Source: Chloroflexota bacterium | GTDB lineage: Bacteria; Chloroflexota; Anaerolineae; B4-G1; SLSP01 | Reading direction: 5' to 3' | Length of the DNA stretch: 64,000 bases | Assembly (NCBI GenBank): GCA_019873645.1 | Contig: JAIOAX010000021.1 | Location: 1 to 64,000 of the forward strand | Shown here: in pieces, positions 61,217 to 64,000 of the stretch | How positions within the stretch are numbered: the first letter of the stretch is position 1 | Layout: the number at the start of each line of letters is the position of its first letter | Notes under the pieces: generated by a model | What the model was told of the DNA's origin: nothing | The model's input: the letters and a program-made list of their open reading frames with translations, nothing else | Database searches by the model: none | Program-made: the position numbers and the translations under genes

Positions 61217-63073
61217 TTACCGTGCCCATGCGATGTCCAGATCGTGAAGTTTGGCATCCGTAGGAACGCCGGTCTGCGGATCCCACCCCATCATCCCATA
61301 GAACAGAGAAATGGCCTCGTCGAGCACTTCGGGCGTCACCGGCTTCTCGTTGAGCGTACCGCTGACGTGATACTGCGCCATCCGTGCAGGCAATGTGTCG
61401 TCGGCGCGCGTCAGCCCCTCACGCAGATTGAAAAGCCGCGCCAGCGTTACCCCGCGCTCTCCAATTCTGAGCAGCTCCCATTTGCTGACCTTCCAGCCGG
61501 TGATGGCGCGCACGATTTCGACGACCTCATCATCGGACCAGGGAACGAAGGCGCACCATCCCAGGCTATTCCCCAGCCATGTCCAGTTGGCAGTATAGGT
61601 ATAAGCGCGCACTTTGGCAGGATTTAACACGGTTGGAGGAATCGGCTCGTAGACCCCCACGCCGTAGGCTTGCTCCCCCGCCGGGTCGCGGGCGAACCCT
61701 TCGTCCCACATGTTGTGCATGTGATCGGCGCCGGTCGGCGAGACGGCGTAGCCAAGTGCCTGCCCATGCCGCGTGCGACATTCGTGCATTGGAAAAGGCT
61801 GCCCTTTCACGTTGATGGCATACGCCTCTGCGCCATGGCCGATTTTCTGCGCGGCGACCGTTGATCCTTCGGCCAACAAATCGCCCAGGCCCTCACGTTC
61901 GGCGATCCGCCGCACCATCTCGACCATCGCCTTAGCGTTGCCGAAACGCAGCTCCAGGCCGTCGGTGTCTTCTACGGTCAACAGTTCGTTCTCGAAACAT
62001 TCCATCGCAAAGCCGATCACCATGCCGGTGGTGATGGTATCTATGCCGTAGGCATTGCACAGTTCGTGGGCTTTGGCGATGGCGCGCAGATCATCCACCC
62101 CGCAAACCGAGCCAACCGCGCCGATGGTCTCGTACTCCGGTCCGCCGTAAACCGGGTCCACATCGTAGTCCGCGTCGTGGACTTCGACCACACGCTTGCA
62201 GCGAATGGGACAGGCATAACAACCACCCCGGTCAATCAAGATGGTGTCGCGCATGGCTTCGCCGCCGATCTTCTCCGCGCCTTCGAATTGCCCGTCCTGA
62301 AAGTTGCGGGTAGGCAGCGCGCCCACTTTGCTTAACCCCACCAGACCGCCGGCCGTACCGAGTTCATGCATCATCCAGGCTTTCTCTTTCCAGGTATCCA
62401 CCATAGATTTAGCCAGCGTCTTGACGCCCTCTTCGTTGGCAAGGGGGATCGCCGTTCGCCCCAGCGCCACGACGCACTTGAGGTTCTTCGATCCCATCAC
62501 CGCGCCCATGCCGGTGCGTCCAGCCGCGTGCTTGAGGTCGTTGATGATGCAGGCATAGCGCACCAGTTTCTCGCCGCCGGGGCCGATCAAAGCCATGCGT
62601 GCATTTTTGGCCCCCAGTTCAGCGCGCACGGCTGCCTGCGTCTCAGCCGTACTCTTGCCCCACAAATGCTCCGCCGAGCGGATTTCGGCCTCGCCGTCAT
62701 GCAGCCAGAGGTAGACGGGCGACGGGGCCTTGCCGCGTATCACGATGGCGTCGAAACCCGCGTGGCGCATTTCCGCCCCGAAGAAGCCGCCCACGTCGGA
62801 TTCGCCGTAGCCGCCGGTCAACGGTGATTTGCCGCCCACCGCGCTGCGCCCGGAACCGGCAATCGGCACGCCGGTCATCGCACCGGCGGCGAAGATCAAC
62901 AGGTTGTCCGGGCCGAGCGGATCTACATTCGCAGGCATTTCTTTAAGCAAATAATAGCCGATAAAGCCATTCCCGCCCAGATAACGCCGGTAAAACGCTT
63001 CTGAGGGCTGTTCGACTTCCAATGTCCCGGTGGTCAAGTCAACCTTCAAGATTTTTCCTGTGTAGCCGTTCAT
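61217..63073 (-). CDS. Tungsten-type aldehyde:ferredoxin oxidoreductase
   Basis: A 618-residue AOR. It opens MNGYTGKILKVDLTTG, the typical start, with GGRSAVGGKSPLTGGYGES-like cofactor-binding text (GSGRSAVGGKSPLTGGYGES). The 4Fe-4S ligands are in GCYACPIRCKR, with a further Cys nearer the C-terminus. ACIINDLKHAAGRTGMGAVMG is conserved. These enzymes oxidise aldehydes to acids with ferredoxin as acceptor. GGAGG precedes ATG 63073. Its stop abuts an AATCCGTT-type repeat. It follows the aldolase by 54 bp, probably one operon. Confidence 0.93.
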   Translation of the reverse strand: MNGYTGKILKVDLTTGTLEVEQPSEAFYRRYLGGNGFIGYYLLKEMPANVDPLGPDNLLIFAAGAMTGVPIAGSGRSAVGGKSPLTGGYGESDVGGFFGAEMRHAGFDAIVIRGKAPSPVYLWLHDGEAEIRSAEHLWGKSTAETQAAVRAELGAKNARMALIGPGGEKLVRYACIINDLKHAAGRTGMGAVMGSKNLKCVVALGRTAIPLANEEGVKTLAKSMVDTWKEKAWMMHELGTAGGLVGLSKVGALPTRNFQDGQFEGAEKIGGEAMRDTILIDRGGCYACPIRCKRVVEVHDADYDVDPVYGGPEYETIGAVGSVCGVDDLRAIAKAHELCNAYGIDTITTGMVIGFAMECFENELLTVEDTDGLELRFGNAKAMVEMVRRIAEREGLGDLLAEGSTVAAQKIGHGAEAYAINVKGQPFPMHECRTRHGQALGYAVSPTGADHMHNMWDEGFARDPAGEQAYGVGVYEPIPPTVLNPAKVRAYTYTANWTWLGNSLGWCAFVPWSDDEVVEIVRAITGWKVSKWELLRIGERGVTLARLFNLREGLTRADDTLPARMAQYHVSGTLNEKPVTPEVLDEAISLFYGMMGWDPQTGVPTDAKLHDLDIAWAR

Positions 63074-63087
63074 TTTATACCTCCACA

Positions 63088-63135
63088 GTAAGTGATTGAT
63101 AACTGGTTACTGATTACTCGTTACCGATTACCCAT
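63088..63135. repeat. TAATCAG/GGTTACT heptamer repeat overlapping the aldolase gene end
   Basis: Heptamers such as GGTTACT, GATTACT and CGATTAC lie between the two genes. The aldolase stop codon (63128-63130) is inside the repeat. Confidence 0.8.
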
Positions 63136-63979
63136 TCCCCGTCGCGCCAAAAACGTCCAGGTAGTGACCACAGCGTTCCTGAAATGATTCGACGGCAATT
63201 TTACCGAAAGCGAAGTAATGCAAGTTATCCTCTGCACGCGCCGCTGCGGTAAGGCGTTGCGCCGTCGTGACAAAGAGATCGGTCGCCACGTTGACCTTCG
63301 AGATGCCGGCGACGATGGCATCACGGAACTGCTGATCGGAACAACCGGAGCCGCCGTGTAACGCCAGTGGAATGTCCACCCGCGAGCGGATCTCGCGGAG
63401 CAGTTCCAGATCGAGGTGCGGCTCGCCGGCATACAGGCCATGCGCCGTGCCGATGGCGACGGCCAGAATGTCCACGCCGGTTTCGGCGACAAAACGTTCT
63501 ACGTCGTCAGGATTGGTAAAGCCCTTGCGCTGCGCGCCGAATTCCTGATACTCGCTGCCGGAACCGACGTGTCCCAATTCCGCTTCGACGGCCAGGCCGA
63601 CGGCATGCGCAGCGCGCACCACAGCGCGCGTGTTGGCGATGTTTTCTTCAAGGGGCAACCGGGAACCGTCATACATCACATCGGTAAATCCCAACGCAAT
63701 CGCTTTAATGCACTGCTCAAAGCTGCTGCCGTGATCTAACATCAGTGATACCGGCACATTGGCCGTCTCGGCGCGTGTGCGAATGTACGCTACAAAGGCC
63801 CGCGCATTAGGGCGCTCCAGCGCCCCGGCATAGACGGCAAGCATTGCCGGGGCGCGCTTCTCTTCCAACGCTGCCAGCAAGCCATCAACACTGTACATAT
63901 CGGCCATATCGAAGAGCGGAAGGGCATAACGATTCTGCTGCGCCCGCTTAAGATGTGGAAGGATTGAAATGAGTGGCAT
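63128..63979 (-). CDS. Class II fructose/tagatose-bisphosphate aldolase family protein
   Basis: A 283-residue zinc-dependent aldolase of the FbaA/GatY group. The zinc ligands fit His in SLMLDHGSSFEQ, His in VAIGTAHGLY and His in LALHGGSGCS, with Glu in VEAELGHVGSG. The substrate specificity (fructose, tagatose or a deoxy-keto sugar phosphate) cannot be fixed. Following galactose-related genes, tagatose or a deoxygalactonate-type aldol cleavage is possible. The last residues and the stop lie in a TAATCAG-type repeat. The start is ATG 63979 with GGGAG 11 bp upstream. Confidence 0.88.
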   Translation of the reverse strand: MPLISILPHLKRAQQNRYALPLFDMADMYSVDGLLAALEEKRAPAMLAVYAGALERPNARAFVAYIRTRAETANVPVSLMLDHGSSFEQCIKAIALGFTDVMYDGSRLPLEENIANTRAVVRAAHAVGLAVEAELGHVGSGSEYQEFGAQRKGFTNPDDVERFVAETGVDILAVAIGTAHGLYAGEPHLDLELLREIRSRVDIPLALHGGSGCSDQQFRDAIVAGISKVNVATDLFVTTAQRLTAAARAEDNLHYFAFGKIAVESFQERCGHYLDVFGATGNG

Positions 63980-64000
63980 AATGATTAATAGTCTCCCTTG

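Noticed and set aside
1-64000. tRNA or rRNA genes
   Set aside because: I scanned by eye for conserved tRNA loops and rRNA stretches and found none I could support; a covariance search would be decisive.

Overview
The window looks like a chromosomal segment from a filamentous, sugar-degrading Chloroflexota (Anaerolineae/Caldilineae-like). This is inferred from gene content, not from a marker gene. The signs are: NLR-like and BTAD ATPases with TPRs, very large secreted proteins ending in a short 'LPLV' tail, lipoproteins with Pro/Thr linkers, a PASTA-less Ser/Thr kinase, TumE and PIN toxin modules, and intergenic spaces full of short 7-10 bp periodic repeats. I saw no rRNA, tRNA, CRISPR array, phage genes or intact insertion sequence.

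Layout. 1-1866: truncated NLR-like STAND ATPase. 1867-5600: intergenic 77-bp repeats, a sugar isomerase/epimerase, DegV and an LCP cell-wall protein. 5679-22624: a minus-strand glycan-utilisation locus, with GH2 beta-mannosidase, Gfo/Idh/MocA oxidoreductase, GH31, a frameshifted Rpn-type nuclease, a GH94-like phosphorylase, a multi-domain secreted GH16 and a LacI regulator with its own promoter and operator. 22.8-23.0 kb: a pseudogene scrap copied from the radical SAM gene at 42 kb. 23102-38715: seven minus-strand genes, probably one operon, ending in a 2855-residue surface protein; a BTAD/NB-ARC/TPR regulator is divergent at 38889. 42-47 kb: PflX-like radical SAM protein, Phd/PIN toxin-antitoxin, protein-L-isoaspartate methyltransferase, Ser/Thr kinase. 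47.4-50.7 kb: a secreted HExxH protein. 51.3-60.3 kb: galactonate dehydratase and an SDR on the minus strand, then GH27 alpha-galactosidase, an esterase, a GHL6-like hydrolase and an aldo/keto reductase on the plus strand. 60.4-61.1 kb: TumA/TumE-like toxin-antitoxin. 61.2-64 kb: tungsten aldehyde:ferredoxin oxidoreductase and a class II aldolase.

How the genes fit together. GH16, GH94-like, GH31 and GH2 suggest stepwise breakdown of beta-glucan and mannose- or glucose-containing glycans under a LacI-type regulator. GH27 together with galactonate dehydratase, an SDR and an aldolase suggests oxidative galactose catabolism (De Ley-Doudoroff-like), but the kinase and lactonase steps were not seen.

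Most unusual structure. At least six unrelated families of short-period repeats (7, 8, 9 or 10 bp) sit at gene ends. Six genes take their stop codon, and several also their last residues, from such a repeat; four more stop within a few bases of one. Two repeats lie in frame inside ORFs. Two secreted proteins carry one domain nested inside another (GH16 inside a CBM-like domain; LamG inside an NHL propeller blade).
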